This document shows, piece after piece, positions 1 to 12,301 of a stretch of 64,000 nucleotides of DNA (the stretch's first letter is position 1; the number at the start of each line of letters is the position of its first letter). The DNA lies in contig CM045989.1 in assembly GCA_025175895.1 (NCBI GenBank), positions 131,391,272-131,455,271 of the forward strand. The letters run 5' to 3'. Under the pieces are notes generated by a model that saw nothing but the letters and a program-made list of their open reading frames with translations, was not told where the DNA came from and made no database searches. The position numbers and the translations under genes were made by a program. The stretch comes from Wurfbainia villosa. Its lineage: Eukaryota; Streptophyta; Magnoliopsida; Zingiberales; Zingiberaceae.

Positions 1-304
1 ACTAAGGCTATATACACTATCTAAAATGCTCTTCAAAAACTGTCTTCAAGATATCAAAAAAAAAAAACTTTCATAGGTCTGAAAATTATTCCAAGTGCTT
101 CAAGGTATTATGTCTATTTTGTGAAAATAACAATCACATTCTACACTTTTCCATGACCAAGAAAAGAATGATAAAAATTAAATCACGTTCTCATTTCAGA
201 GTATCAATCAGGTTAAATCATGTCTTTCACTTCTCAATCTTGATACTGTCCAACTTAGCAGAAATTTTGCTTTCTACTTCCTTAGATGAAAAGAAAAGAG
301 AGAC
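1..304 (-). other. CSLC intron 2 (partial, runs off left edge)
   Basis: This is the sequence downstream of the exon 2 donor (AAG|GTCTCT on the minus strand). The next CSLC exon, which would continue the GT2 catalytic domain, is not found in these bases, so the intron continues beyond the window. No repeat or other gene is visible here. Confidence 0.8.
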
Positions 305-613
305 CTTAAAATGTGGGATTGTCTTCCTTAAGAAATCAGGTGCTGGCTGAAAATCTGAATCGAATATTGCAACAAATTCATAATCTTTCACATAATCACA
401 GCTCATGGCAGATTTTAGGTTCCCAGCTTTGTAGCCTGTACGAATGAGGCGATGTCTGTATATTATATGTACTCCTTTCTGCTGCCATTTTTGCACTTCA
501 GCATTTATAATTCGCTGCACTTCCACATCATCAGAGTCATCTAATACTTGAACTAGCATTCTCTCCCTTGGCCAATCCTGGATGCAGACTGCTGCTATTG
601 ATTGTTGGTAAAC
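305..613 (-). CDS. CSLC: Cellulose synthase-like C, exon 2 (GT2 catalytic core, partial gene)
   Basis: This 103-codon phase-0 exon continues exon 1 at residue 261. Joined across the intron it rebuilds the conserved block ending MCNERE and beginning VYQQS. It encodes the start of the family-2 glycosyltransferase domain: the first catalytic Asp cluster DDSDD (residues about 285-289), the acceptor-side stretch RHRLIRTGYKAGNLKSAM, and the metal/UDP-binding DxD as FDSDFQP (about 345-347). CSLC proteins polymerise the beta-1,4-glucan backbone of xyloglucan in Golgi membranes. The acceptor (CAG|GTTTAC) and donor (AAG|GTCTCT) keep the frame open on both sides. Codons are AT-rich, unlike exon 1. The middle residue of DxD is Ser where I recall Ala in most CSLCs. 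The remaining catalytic Asp, QxxRW and the C-terminal membrane spans are off the window. The family call is firm; the paralogue number cannot be assigned. Confidence 0.93.
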
Positions 614-1087
614 CTGTTTCAGGATTGAACTAATCATAGTAAACAAATGAAATATCCAACAAGAAATTAGCTCGTACTTTCCAGAACTTAAGTAATAAAT
701 ATTCACAGATATACATATCTTAGAAAGGGAAAAAAAATGCTAATAACAAATAACAATCTCTTGTTATGTACAGATTAAGGTTAATTGAGTAATCATACAA
801 GATACAGAACATTTTAGTCAATATAATAGAATCATTTTATTAATTTGAATATTACTAGTGATGCAATCTTACATACAATTCAAATGTAAAATAAATGAAT
901 AATATTCAAGCACCTGATCCAAAATACAGTTAATGATTATAACACTTCAAGATTATAAAAGAGAACTAGCAGCCAAACAAATTGGAACAAAAGTTTCCAA
1001 TATCTCGATGCTAGATATCAAATTATGAACATTCATGTTTTGCATTAAACAAGTTAAATTAGAAGTGACACTCTAGATTACAAGGGC

Positions 1088-1481
1088 TATGAATCAAGCA
1101 GACAGAGCAAAAGATGAGTCGCAGAGATAAGAATGTTAGGGTGAATGTAGAGATATTTGAGGCTGAACAAGAAAAGAAATGACAATATTATAGAGAAAAT
1201 GAAGATTGCACCTATTAAATTGAGACACATTTAAAATAATACGAATATATACTTAAGCAACCAATAAATGTCCCAGCTAGGCGACGTGAGATCATGACAA
1301 ACATGCACAAGAATTGAGGAAGAGAGAGACCAAAGAAGACTTAGTTAACAATGATAAAACATGATAAAATTCATTTAAAAATAAATAAGAATATAGTAGG
1401 AGCGAGCCCAATAGCATAAGACGATCCATATCGTTGATCCAACTAAGTGAGATATATGCTCGATTGTTGTTGTTATTATAT
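1088..1481 (+). mobile_element. 5'-truncated LINE (L1-like) 3' end
   Basis: The insert is flanked by a perfect 16-bp direct repeat, tctagattacaagggc, at 1072-1087 and 1482-1497, a target-site duplication typical of target-primed reverse transcription. The plus strand translates, with frameshifts and stops, to the C-terminal tail common after plant LINE-type reverse transcriptases (fragments resembling VAEIRML, APIK, EERPKKTL). It ends in the usual plant LINE 3' tail around aactaagtgagatat followed by (TTG)n-like sequence. It is a dead fragment inside CSLC intron 1, antisense to the gene. Confidence 0.8.
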
Positions 1482-2944
1482 TCTAGATTACAAGGGCATG
1501 CAAGTGGTATAACAAAAGAAAATTAAAATAAAATGAAAGGTTTGCATTTAATACAACTAGAACAAGTCTCAAGAGAGCCACAAAGTGAAGAATGTTTCAC
1601 TATAGCAAAAAACCAAAGAAGGAATTATAATCTTCATTATTTCATTTGGCATTCCAGAATAGGTTGAATTTATAATTGTAAGCATTAAGAGATTGATTGC
1701 AAGCATTAAAACGTTGTAGTACAAATCACTTTTTACAATAAGATGCTAATATTATAACTTCTGGACTCTGGGATTTCTTTCTACATGCAGTATTTCAGAG
1801 GTTTAGTGTAAGGGTGGTTGATGATTACTACTAAACCATTCTACTAAAAACTGTAAAATAGGAGCTGAGTATAAGTTCAAAAACAAAATTGAGATAGGGC
1901 CATGAAGTGCCACCAGGATTATTTCTATATGATCGCATGCCAATTTTATGAGTCAGGAGAGATATCTTTTGCAGTGCACATGTGCCTTCACATCTGATTC
2001 TGCAGTATGGCTTAGCATAATAGTTTGCGTTATGTGGTCAACCTACACAATAGGTAGGTCATGTCATACTGCCAATGTAAAGAGAATGACATTTTTAGGT
2101 CAATAGGATGTTCAATTAAAGAATTTGTATTAAAATTAATTGACTGTTATGTAGGGTTTAAAATTTAGAGCTGTGTTAAAGTTTTAGTCTCTCATTTGAA
2201 TGATAAAATTTTGATACTATATCATGTCGCTCTGATACACTTTCAGTATTTTTTTTACTTTTAAATATAAGTGAAATATTTGAATGCAATAGATGTTGAG
2301 TTTATGTTTCAACACCACCCCTCTACCCAACAAGATGTTTGATTTCTGTTAAATCTTCTGCAATTAAAATATAGATTATTATTATTATTATTTCACATAA
2401 TGAAATGAGAAATAGTTCAATTAAAAATGTAATAGATGTTGACTGTTGAGTATATGTTTCAATCAATGTTGACTGTTAATTTTATATTTCAACATTAGCC
2501 TGCAAGATATTTGGTGCCTGTTGAATCTTTTGCAACGACTATAAGGTATAAATTTGAAATCTACTTTTATCATTTTGCACATAACATAATTCAAAATGGT
2601 TCAGGTCTTGCTCGCTTGAATCAATTGGAAGATCTATTGCGGTGACACAACTTCTTCCTAGGACAATTCTACTACTTTTATTTTGAATATGAAATCTTGC
2701 ATCTAAAATGGCCATGGAGATTAGTCTACAACTTCAACATCTTCGTAGATATATAGTGAATCCAAATTGACATAAGTTTGGAGTTTTGATGAGTATGAGC
2801 ATTGCTTATGTTACATTTATTTAGATTTTTCAACTTCACATTATTCATAGAATTTAGTTTAATTTTTGCATTTTAAGAATACTCAAAAGTGTTAGCTAAA
2901 TTTGGTTGAAAATGCAGATGAAAATTTCCTATTGTATAATGAGA

Positions 2945-3090
2945 GGGTGGTAAAATTATTGTCATGTGATCTAGAGGTCACGGTTCGAGTCTTGAAATCA
3001 ACCTCTAGTAAAACAAAGTAAGATTGCGTACAATAGACTCTTCTCCAGGATTCCGCATTGGCAGAAGTTTTATGCACCGGACTGCTCTCA
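2945..3090 (+). mobile_element. Au-type SINE (diverged)
   Basis: Recognised by its order of motifs: a tRNA-like head (gtcatgtgatctagaggtca), a pol III B box (ggttcgagtct), then the Au-specific body (cctctagtaaaac, gtaagattgcgtacaatag, and a tatgcaccggactgctct end). Au SINEs are widespread in flowering plants and have no coding capacity. The copy is diverged and I found no clear target-site duplication, so its ends are approximate. Confidence 0.75.
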
Positions 3091-6000
3091 TAATTAGGAG
3101 GTGGTGGCTTTGGCTTATTGATATACTATTATGATAACTATATATATAATAATTATTGGATGAATGAGTGTTTATTCTATATGTTTTTTGTCTTATTTTT
3201 AAAAACATCATTCAACATGGTTTATGTAAGGTTTCAGATGTTGGACAATTGAGAATGCTAGGTAAAAGCATACAAATATATTTAATACAACACCTTAACC
3301 CCTAATGAGGTTAGCAAAGACCACAATATACCGCCTTACTAATACCAAAAGGAATATTATGTATCAAATGAAAGCATCAGTTCGTGCAACATCTTTGTAA
3401 ATCCTTTGAAGATTAGCTCATAGTTTTTCAAGACCACAATCAAATAATCATCGAAAGCAAAGACATGTATCGATATTTATTTCTCCACATATTCATCATG
3501 TTTCAATTCACCACTGAGTTTGGACAACATCATTGGAATCCATAATGGTATATACACCAGTAGAGACATAGGACAAAGATAAGGATAACATATCTCCCTC
3601 AGAAATGATAGATTAGCATATAATGCATTAGAGTTATGATAAGAAGGCTAAGGGTATAATCCTCCATAATAGGAATCAATCTTAGCTAAAAATATATCTC
3701 ATCATGAGCTTCATTTTCTTTATCACCCTTATTTCAATCGTGACTCTTAATAGCTCTAGTATCATAAATATCATCTTGAATTGTATGAGTAACCTTGCTT
3801 ACATATCCAAGGCTCAAATCCTAGAGTCGAAGGAATATAGGTTTTACCGCTACCAAGTGCCTTTTTGCTTTCATCACTTGCATAGTTGCATTGTTGTCGA
3901 CATTGCTATCATCACTACAATGTTAAAAGGTGACAATGTTTTATTACTCTCATTTCATCATATTTTTACTCATTGATTGCAATAAATAGATTTTGGCCTA
4001 TCATCAATTGGCTTAGTCCTTTAGAAGGAGGCACTTAGCTTTTTTCCTTTCTTTTATTAGAAATGTAGGAGCCTTATCTAACCCTTTCTTTATTCTCCAT
4101 GACCTTTAATTGTTTGGGGTTGAGATGTTTTAGAACATCTAGTTAAGATCCAGACAATATAAATTCTTGATCAAAAGCTTCGTTATCATCTCTCACACTA
4201 ATATCTCCTTTAGGTTGCACTTTTTCAATCTGCTAGATAAAAAATTGAGATAATCGTAACGAACCTCCTAGTTCATCAAGTAATGGATTCTCAACTTCAA
4301 TAGCTCTCCACCAATCCATTAGTGGATCATATTTGTTCTGGATTAATTTAATATTATATGGGTTTACATCACTGGACTCTTATTCTTCATTGTCTTCTGT
4401 TATGACCCTTAATTAAAGACACATATAATAGAGAATATAGCTTGTTTTCTCTAAGCAACAATCAGAGTGACAATTTTGCACTTTCATATGAAAAAGAGAA
4501 AAATTTGACTAATTTTTTTATAACCACCAGTCAACTGAAAGATAAAAAAGTGAACAAAATTAAAATAATGTTTTATATGTAATAATGTTCTATATACATA
4601 GATAAAACCTAAAATAATCAAATATATATTTTATCAATAATCAATACAAAATTTTCTTATTTTTTAAAAAACATATGTAACTACCATATGAACATCTTTT
4701 CCATCGATGCAATGTGCTGCATATAGCATTCGAAGTAATGTTGGATGATCTTGCACCACCAACTATCTACCCCTCTTGAAATTGACTCCATTATGTGTGA
4801 TATCTTGCACTAACTATAAGTTCCGGACCTATCTCTTAGACTACAATATTTATTAGCCAATATAAATTATAATATTATGCAATTGCATCAATAGATTTGA
4901 GAAATATCCGCTTTCTATTGCACTATAGTAAAAAGTTGATAATGCACATCCATGTGGATTTTGTCTAGCTATTAGATATCAATGTCCATATAGACCTCAC
5001 TGCTTTTTACATAATAAAATCCATGTGACATAATCACCACCACTTCATCAGGTAGATACGAGCTAACAATTTTACACACAGTCAAAGGATGGATATCGGG
5101 ACTAAACTTTTAGATGTTGGACACTATGCTATGATAGTATATATTATTTGCTACATTAAGATTCGATTGAAATGAAAATTTTTTACAATACTTTTGTTGA
5201 TCAAGTTCTACTTTGCCCTTCTGTAGGCATCACCAATCCTAATTTGTTTGCTACTAGATGATCAAGGTAATCATATCAATATCCATAATATTAAGTGCAC
5301 ACCTTCATCCTATGCAAGTAAAGAAATAACTAATATCGTCTCATGATGAGGTAATACGAACACTTGTGCTCCTCCCTAATGGTGATATTGGTGCAACAGT
5401 TACTCCACTTCTACTAGCACTAATTGAAACACTTCTACATACTTATATTCAGCTTAGAAGGCACGAAAAACAATGAGAAATTTTTTGTTATTGAAATATC
5501 ATCATCAAAATCTTCAAATGCATCGTAGATAGATTCTCCAAAGGCTCGTCTATCAAAATTTCACATTCTTATGGTTGTTTATACTTTGATTTTTTTACAT
5601 TAAATTCTTCTTCATTGCACAATAATTTTTTTAAGGGACTTTTAGACACATGAAATGATCTGGGTATCTCCAAAAGATGGTTATGTGTCAATGAAATTGA
5701 TTCTCTAGTTAATGTGTGTGTCCAAACTGAATCATATGTCTACTATTTTGGTGTCATTATATCATTAAAGTATTTAAGTATAAAAAAACACATCAAATAA
5801 ATAACTATTACACTATTTATACCAAGTAATTGCATTTATACAATATGTATTAAATATAAAATTTGTTCAACTAATACATAAATTTTAATTATATCTAAAA
5901 TTATGAATATAATAATTTATATAACTCTATTATATAATTGTTATTTATATGATGGATACAATATATATAAACTGATATAATATATCACCAACATAAGATA

Positions 6001-6325
6001 TATCAGCGTTATATAAAAACTAATATAAAAATCTATCTATAACAATCCCGTTTGTAACATTCTCAAAATGCAATTTCTTGCAATCACAATCCTGAATACC
6101 ATTGTTCCCAGCCTCAACCATAATTCCACCTTGGCCACTATTCTCACCTCCAACTGTTGCTTCCTCATCATTTAAATCCTGTGTCATCTTAGCCCTTTGA
6201 TTCCCTCTAACTCTGATGCATGAAGTTTCCATGCCTTTGCTTATTGCTCACATCACAACCACCTACTAGTCTCTTTTAACCCTCTATTTAAAATTTGATC
6301 TCCTCCCACCACCCATTGTGTTATC
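3091..6325. other. AT-rich intron sequence without recognisable gene
   Basis: No open frame of useful length or named repeat was recognised. Stretches at about 3700-5700 read like long-decayed coding sequence, with many short frames on both strands and little simple repeat, and may be an old DNA-transposon relic. Nothing conserved enough to name was seen. Confidence 0.4.
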
Positions 6326-6447
6326 AAGATAAGGATGTCCCCACGGGGAAAGTCAGATGGTTAGTGTGGTGCAAAGTTGCATCAATGGGCAAGGGTCAAT
6401 CTCCGCCAAGCGCGGGGTGCCGACCCTCCACCACGTCTAGGTGTTGG

Positions 6448-9400
6448 TAGACCTGGCCACGGTCCGGTTTCGGTCCGGGTCCGGGTCGAAACCGTCGGGT
6501 CCGGGTTGACAAAAATATCGACTTAACTGCCCGCTTCGTGGCGCAGGTCCGTCGTGGAACCGTGGAACCGCGGTTCGGCCCGGTCCGGGTCCGGGTTCGG
6601 GTCAAGTCCGGGTCGGGTCCGGGTCCGGGTCCGATCCGGTTAATCGTCGTCTTAGTTAAATAAATAAAAAAATAAAAAATGACGTAAATAATTAAAATAA
6701 AAAAAATTCACAATTAAACTTATAAAAACTCTATCAAATATTTCATTATCTCAATACAAAATATATTACATCTTAGACTTAAATAAAAAAATCTATTACA
6801 ATAAAAAAATCAAATACATTTCAGTCGTATTCGGTATTTCCTCCCGTCGTCGTAGTTCCGGATGTTCCTTCTGTTTCGTCTTGATCTTCTTCGTCACTTT
6901 TAATATGTTGGGTTCGACTTGCAGCTTTTGACCAATCATTGAGTAAACATGCGCTCCAAATTTTCCGCCTTTAAACTAGAACGTCCTCGTCCCAATGTAT
7001 TTCCTCCGATACTAAAGCTTGTTCCACCGCAATTAAACCTGGACAAGCTAGAATTTCTTTTGTCATTATAGATAAGATTGGAAATAATTGAGTTCTTTCA
7101 TGCGACCACCATTTTAGAATGTCGAAGCTTTCTTCATCCGCATCACTAAAATCAAAAGAAGTGGTGAATAATTCTCAAGTTCTGTTGGAACTTGAGGATC
7201 CTCGTGGACGTTTAGTCCGTTGCTTTAATAACAATTGTGCTTTAGTGAGTTTAGAAGTAATAATACTAGTTGTAGTGGATTGATGTGTTTCATGTCCAAT
7301 AATTTGTTCACCATATTTAATGTTATATTCATTATAAATATCATGTAAATGTGTTTTAATATTAAACAAAATCAAAGGAATATTAGGAGCAGCTTTGTAA
7401 TAGGACTTAAAGATTCATAATATAATGCTAACATATCGAAACCATCTAATTTAAGTCTAGGATCTAAAACAAAAGCACATAAAAATATTTCAGGAATGTT
7501 TAAGAAATATTTTTCCCATTTTTCTTTCATTACATAAATACATTGAGATAAATAAGTATCATTTGATTGAATATGTTCTTTAAAAATACATACAATATTA
7601 CAACAATGTGTTAAAACTAAATGTGAAGTTGGATAATAAACACCTGATAATTGGTCACTAGCATCACTAAAAACTTTTAGAATTTCACAAATACTAGTGC
7701 ATATATTCCATTGATTCAAAACAAATAAATATTACGTGATTGAACATGTTGATGAAAAAACATACATAATAAATCTTTATATTCAAAAGTAGATAACAAC
7801 AATTTATAAGTAGAATTCCAACGAGTTGGAACGTCACGCGTCAAAACCGATTTAGGCTTCATGCCATTTATTTTACAAAATTTTCTCATTCTTTCATTAC
7901 TTGAGGATGTGTCCATAAATAATGAATTGCACTCTAATTGGTTGAATATGTGATCCTAAATTTTAAGTCCATCTTGAACACACAAATTTAAAATGTGACA
8001 TGTACACCTAATACGAAAAAATCTTCCACCTATTGATGGTTTACATATATCAATAAGTTCACTAATACTAGAGATTTCACTAGCATTATCAAAAGAAATT
8101 GAAAAAACTTTAGAAGTTACCATATTCTTCTAAAATAATAAAAATAAGTTGTGAAATATTTCATACAGTGTGTTTCGTTAAAACATCTATATGCTAGCAA
8201 TCTTTTTGAATGTCCCAATTATTATCAATCCAATGACAAGTAATACCCATATATCGAACAACTTCGATAACGATCACTCCAAATATCGGAACACAAAGAA
8301 ACTTTCTGCTTAAACTAGAAAATTCTTTAATCAATTCTTGTTTTTGTTCTAGGACTAATTTTAAAAGTGTACGTTTTAGAGTATTTCTTGGGATACGTTT
8401 AATAGAAGGATTTGCACTTGTAGAAAGCCAATTTTCAAAAGATAATTTATCACTAAAACTAAAAGAAAGTTGTTCAATTGACAAAATTTAGCAGCTTTCT
8501 TCTCTAAATTTAGTTTCGTCCAAATTTAAAGAGTTTAGATTCGTTACCCCAACCCGATTGAGAAGAGAATGCCGAATTTGAGTTTGAGAACGATCAATAC
8601 CAATTTCCCGGATGATTTCTCCACGTGTCGAGTAAGGGTTCCGTAACCTCCTCCTTGTTGAAATTTGTAACATTTCGAACAATATTTGCATTTTGCTTGC
8701 ATATCACCGGAAGGGAGCGTTACTTTTTCGAAATGTTTGGTGAAGATATCGGATGCGGGGCGAGGCACTCGAGTTGGTCTTGTAGCCGTAGAACCCACCA
8801 TCGTACTGGATGTATTGCTCCTACTTTCTTGACTTTGATGATGATGACGTATTTGAAATTCATCATCGGAAATATCAAGATCGTAGTCGGCGCCGATATC
8901 GAATGGAGGTGAATTGCCGCTTTGCTCGAACTCGAACTCGGGCGGTGGTAGCATTATGCTCTTTCCCTTTCTGGCACCGGCCGCACCCTTACGACTTGAT
9001 CCGGCTCCAGACATTTGTAAAAATATGACTTGAGAGTTGAGACTTGAAAGCGGAATGAGAATTAGAGAAGAGAAGTTGTGATTTGTGAAAAAATGAAAGA
9101 GAATGGAGGTGTATTTATAGGAAAAAAAAAACTTAAAAAAAAAATTTCCAACGACCGGCAGGGTCAGGCCGACCACGGGTCTAGTTACACAACGACCACG
9201 AATCGTGGCGTTGATCATCACGACCGAAATCGTGGCCGTCGGTTCTTTTCTTAAAAAAAGCGACCACGGGGGTCGACACGCTCAGTGCTCAACACGCACG
9301 CTTGGACACGCCGCCGTGTCGTGATGAGAGCAACACGCCTTGCACTGACAGAGAGCAACACGCGCGCGTGGTGTCGCGTAATCGAAAATGACACGACGGC

Positions 9401-9568
9401 GACCGCCGTGAGCGACACGCTTCGTCGCTTTTTTCCGGCTCGTTTTTGCGGGACCGGACCGCCTAATAGGCGGTCGGCCACGGTCCGGTTAAACCTGTTG
9501 ACTTCGCCGGACCGTTGACTACCACGGTCGGTTCCGTCGTCGGGTCCGGACCCGACTCGCCAGGTCTA
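6448..9568 (-). mobile_element. hAT superfamily DNA transposon (3.1 kb)
   Basis: Terminal inverted repeats tagacctggc (6448-6457) and gccaggtcta (9559-9568) are flanked by a perfect 8-bp direct repeat ggtgttgg at 6440-6447 and 9569-9576. Eight-bp duplications are the hAT signature. Both ends carry GC-rich subterminal sequence: many ggtccgggt-type repeats on the left (6461-6640), and gtccgg plus acacg repeats on the right (9260-9560). These are probable transposase-binding arrays by analogy with Ac. The minus strand inside encodes a decayed hAT transposase. Structure and ends are certain; activity is not expected because the gene is broken. Confidence 0.93.
6821..9014 (-). pseudogene. hAT transposase pseudogene
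   Basis: The start (MSGAGSS...) is at 9014. It shows, in order: an acidic and basic N-terminal linker; a BED-type zinc finger (FTKHFEKVTLPSGDMQAKCK, then CSKCYKF and GTLTRHVE); the RNase H-like core including DVPTRWNSTY (about 7835); the helical insertion region (YYPTSH, AFVLDPRLKL); and the C-terminal hAT dimerisation region (DILKWW, then ALVSEE in place of the usual SxxFSxGG). Several stops and frame changes separate these blocks, including a shift inside the dimerisation motif. It ends with an acidic, Thr-rich tail at 6821. Such transposases excise and reinsert hAT DNA in the nucleus; this one cannot make a full protein. The closest type is a plant Tam3/RICESLEEPER-like hAT. Confidence 0.88.
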
Positions 9569-9687
9569 GGTGTTGGTAAGCCAAATGTCTATCATGATTT
9601 ACCTCCTTCGTGTTGATTGTGGGACCGGCTGACGGGACATTGGGGGCGAGCGAATCACCTTTTGCATTAAAAGATAAGGAATTAGAT

Positions 9688-9975
9688 GCCCCCAAGGGCT
9701 CGGTGCGATGGTTAGGACAGAAGGGTGACAACCATGTCACCACGGTTCGATCCCTCCTTTATGCACTGCTCCTTGGAATTTCAAGTTGAGCTTGCTCCTT
9801 AGGCTTTCAAGTGTGAGCCCCCATTGGAGGGGTTTGGGTCGAACCATGGGTCACCCTCTGACCCCATCGCACTCCCCTAATTTACCCTAGTGGACGGTAT
9901 CCGTGGGGCAAAACCGATAAATCCTCAAGAATAGTCGGGCCAAAGGTTCGGACATCTGGGTTATCAAAAAAAAAA
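9688..9975 (+). mobile_element. SINE 2 of the stack
   Basis: Head gcccccaagggctcggtgcg, A-box-like gatggttaggac, B box ggttcgatccc, a body of about 200 bp and a poly(A) run at 9966-9977. It is flanked by aagataaggaattagat (9671-9687) and aagataagtaattagat (9976-9992), a 17-bp target-site duplication with one mismatch. It is a tRNA-derived SINE with an A tail, unlike the T-tailed Au SINE at 2945. Confidence 0.8.
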
Positions 9976-9992
9976 AAGATAAGTAATTAGAT

Positions 9993-10288
9993 ACCCTCAG
10001 GACTACAGTGCAGCAGTAGGATGTTCAACTTGGCTCCCAAGTACCCACGGTTCAATCCTAGCCATGGCGAATTTGCAAGATTTTCCTCCAAATGGGATGA
10101 CAAACCAAGGGCGTTGTAGCTGCTGAGACTACCCACGCGAGCACTTCCTGATTTACCCTGATGGTCAGTAGAGCATATCTCGTCTAAGAGTTACTTAGCA
10201 CCCCGTTAGAGATCCGTGGAACAAGGCCGACCATTCCCAAGATTAGTTGACCCGAAGGCCTAGATACCTGATGCTAGTAAAAAAAAAA
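9993..10288 (+). mobile_element. SINE 3 of the stack
   Basis: It contains a tRNA-like head (agtgcagcagtaggatgttc), a B box ggttcaatcct, a body with gagatccgtggaacaaggcc and a poly(A) run near 10279-10288. It starts right after the duplicated target of SINE 2 and is followed by aataagcaattagac, a third, more diverged copy of the same target. Body sequence is related to SINE 2 (both share a gtggaacaag/gtggggcaaa block and a terminal gacct/gttat-A tail region). Confidence 0.7.
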
Positions 10289-10310
10289 TTAAATAAATAA
10301 GCAATTAGAC

Positions 10311-12053
10311 CCATTCCTAATTCCTTCTATCGCATTATGTACCAACTACAAGCATACATATTAGGCCAAATCACACATTCCCAACCACAAGAATATGCGT
10401 GGAGTTTGGGTGGCTCTTATGCCAACATATTTCGTACGTCAACCTTTCACAAGAATAAATTTTTTCAATTGTGTCAGGCAACATGATTTAATACTTTATA
10501 CCTTGGATTCATGGTTCAAATGAGACACACTACTATGATCCAATGGAGTAATATATCACCAACATAATATGCCCTAGAAAATTTTGAAGGACATAAACTT
10601 AGATGCACAAAAGAACCAATAATAATTTCTTCAAAAACTTTTTATCTTAATATTTATACCAAGTTGAATTTGAGTCCTTGACTAGAACAATTCATGTTAG
10701 CATACCAGCATACTATATTGGAGGCACTGAGATAGAGATAGAAATTGGAGAGAAGGAAGACGAGAAGATGAAATGCTCCAAAGGATAAGGAAGAAGAAAA
10801 GATGAGAAGGATACAAAGGATAAGAAGAAAATATGGAAAGGATCCAGAGGATAAGGAAGAAAAGATGCTGAATTATAGAAGATTCCTTGTCACATCATCA
10901 ATGAAGTTTCAATGGGCAAAAGCCTAATTTCAAGCCAGAGACACCCTAGCCCTCATGGATGCCTCAAGTTGCTTGCAAAAGCCTACTATGAACATTGCCA
11001 TCTCGAGCTTGTTTACCAACCAACATAGAACTGTTTTTTAAACCATAATTTAGACAAAAATTTAAAAAGATCAGAAGTTATAGTAACCAATTATCCAATT
11101 GTCACATAACAGAATGATAAATTTCAAATAAACTTGTATGTGGTATTCTATTTTTTAGTTCATTATATGCTGAATAATTGGAAAAAATGCCAGTAATTTT
11201 TCATATGTTTCATAGGCCTAAAGGCTCCAAAATATGGACCTATTTGATGTTCAATTGGTTTTCCAATTGCAGCTAAAATTAGTTCCAAAAGTTTAACTAA
11301 GTCCTACAAGTTTTAGAAGCATTAAATAGAAGTTTGGATACTGATTGGCATCTTCCAGAAATATTACCATTCAGAATCAGAGAATATTTGCACATGACAT
11401 GTATTTAGAATTTGCAGACACCATATTGGCTAAAATCTACATTCAATAAGAAACGTCAACTACACGTGCTTCACTACAAATCTTTCAGCATTCTATAAGC
11501 AGACTTCTGAATTCTTCCTTACTACTAGAAGTGGTTAGTTAACATGTGAAACACTAATTGAAATCACATAACATATCCAGCTAAACAAGACTTGAAGAAG
11601 CAACCAAATACTCTAGGCAAGGCAACAAAATTGATGCCAAAATTAAAATATGTGAAAGAGCAGTCAGTGCAGAGTTACACAAGCAAAACTACCATATGAA
11701 GCATAAAGGTTAAAGCAACAGTTAGAGATTCATTACTTGAAAGAAAATATAGTAATAAAAAAATCAAAAATAATAAATTATACCTCATCAAAATGATTGG
11801 TCAATAGAAGAACTGGGATTTCTTCTGAGGTTGAACACTAAATAAACATTACTAAAATTTTCCAGCATAATATATAAATATATATAGTTCAAAAGACAGC
11901 ACCACATATATAGCTAATAGAGTCAAATTAAAAATAAAATAAAATAAGTAACTTAAAATTTATCAAATTAAGATACTATAACAACCTGATTTAAAAAATT
12001 ATCAAAAACATATATAGAACTTTTACCCTCTCTAAACTACATGAACCTTATAT
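10311..12053. other. Intron sequence, no gene; purine-rich patch
   Basis: No gene is seen. Between about 10725 and 10875 the plus strand is almost all purine, with imperfect repeats of aaggataaggaagaagaaaag-like units. The rest is AT-rich unique-looking intron. Confidence 0.5.
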
Positions 12054-12058
12054 ATTAT

Positions 12059-12297
12059 TGTGGAAAAAATTAATTTTCCCTCTTTTCAAAATGGGAATAC
12101 CCAATATTATATAGAAAAAATAGGAAACTAACTTATTCCTAAATAACTAAATCCCTTAATTTAAGGGATCTCTGTACACAGCGAAATCCCTTAATTTAAG
12201 GGATCTCTGTAACTTTATTTCCTTCTTGTACACACTTTATTTCCTTCCTATACACAACTTTATTTCCTTCCTGTAAACAACTGTTTACAATTCAACA
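12059..12297 (-). repeat. 3' LTR of the intronic copia element
   Basis: 239 bp, tgtgg...caaca on the plus strand. It holds two copies of a palindromic block, cccttaatttaaggg, within 12140-12215. A short purine tract (minus strand CATCTTGAAGAG, 12298-12309) just inside the element is the probable polypurine tract. Confidence 0.92.
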
Positions 12298-12301
12298 CTC
12301 T

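Larger units (their letters stand above)
6336..9670 (+). mobile_element. SINE 1 of a three-SINE stack, split by the hAT element
   Basis: The left part (6336-6447) has a tRNA-like A box (agatggttagtgtgg) and a B-box-like gggtcaatctc. The right part (9577-9670) is the body and tail. The hAT element at 6448-9568 interrupts it. It is preceded by aagataagga at 6326-6335 and followed by aagataaggaattagat at 9671-9687, consistent with a target-site duplication. Without the hAT it would be about 0.2 kb. The family is unnamed; the pol III SINE call rests on the boxes and the duplicated target. Confidence 0.6.

Noticed and set aside
2940..3010. Possible tRNA gene
   Set aside because: The downstream body is that of an Au SINE.
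9690..9760. Possible tRNA gene (A and B boxes)
   Set aside because: The boxes sit in a SINE with a poly(A) tail and target-site duplication; no cloverleaf or acceptor stem is formed.
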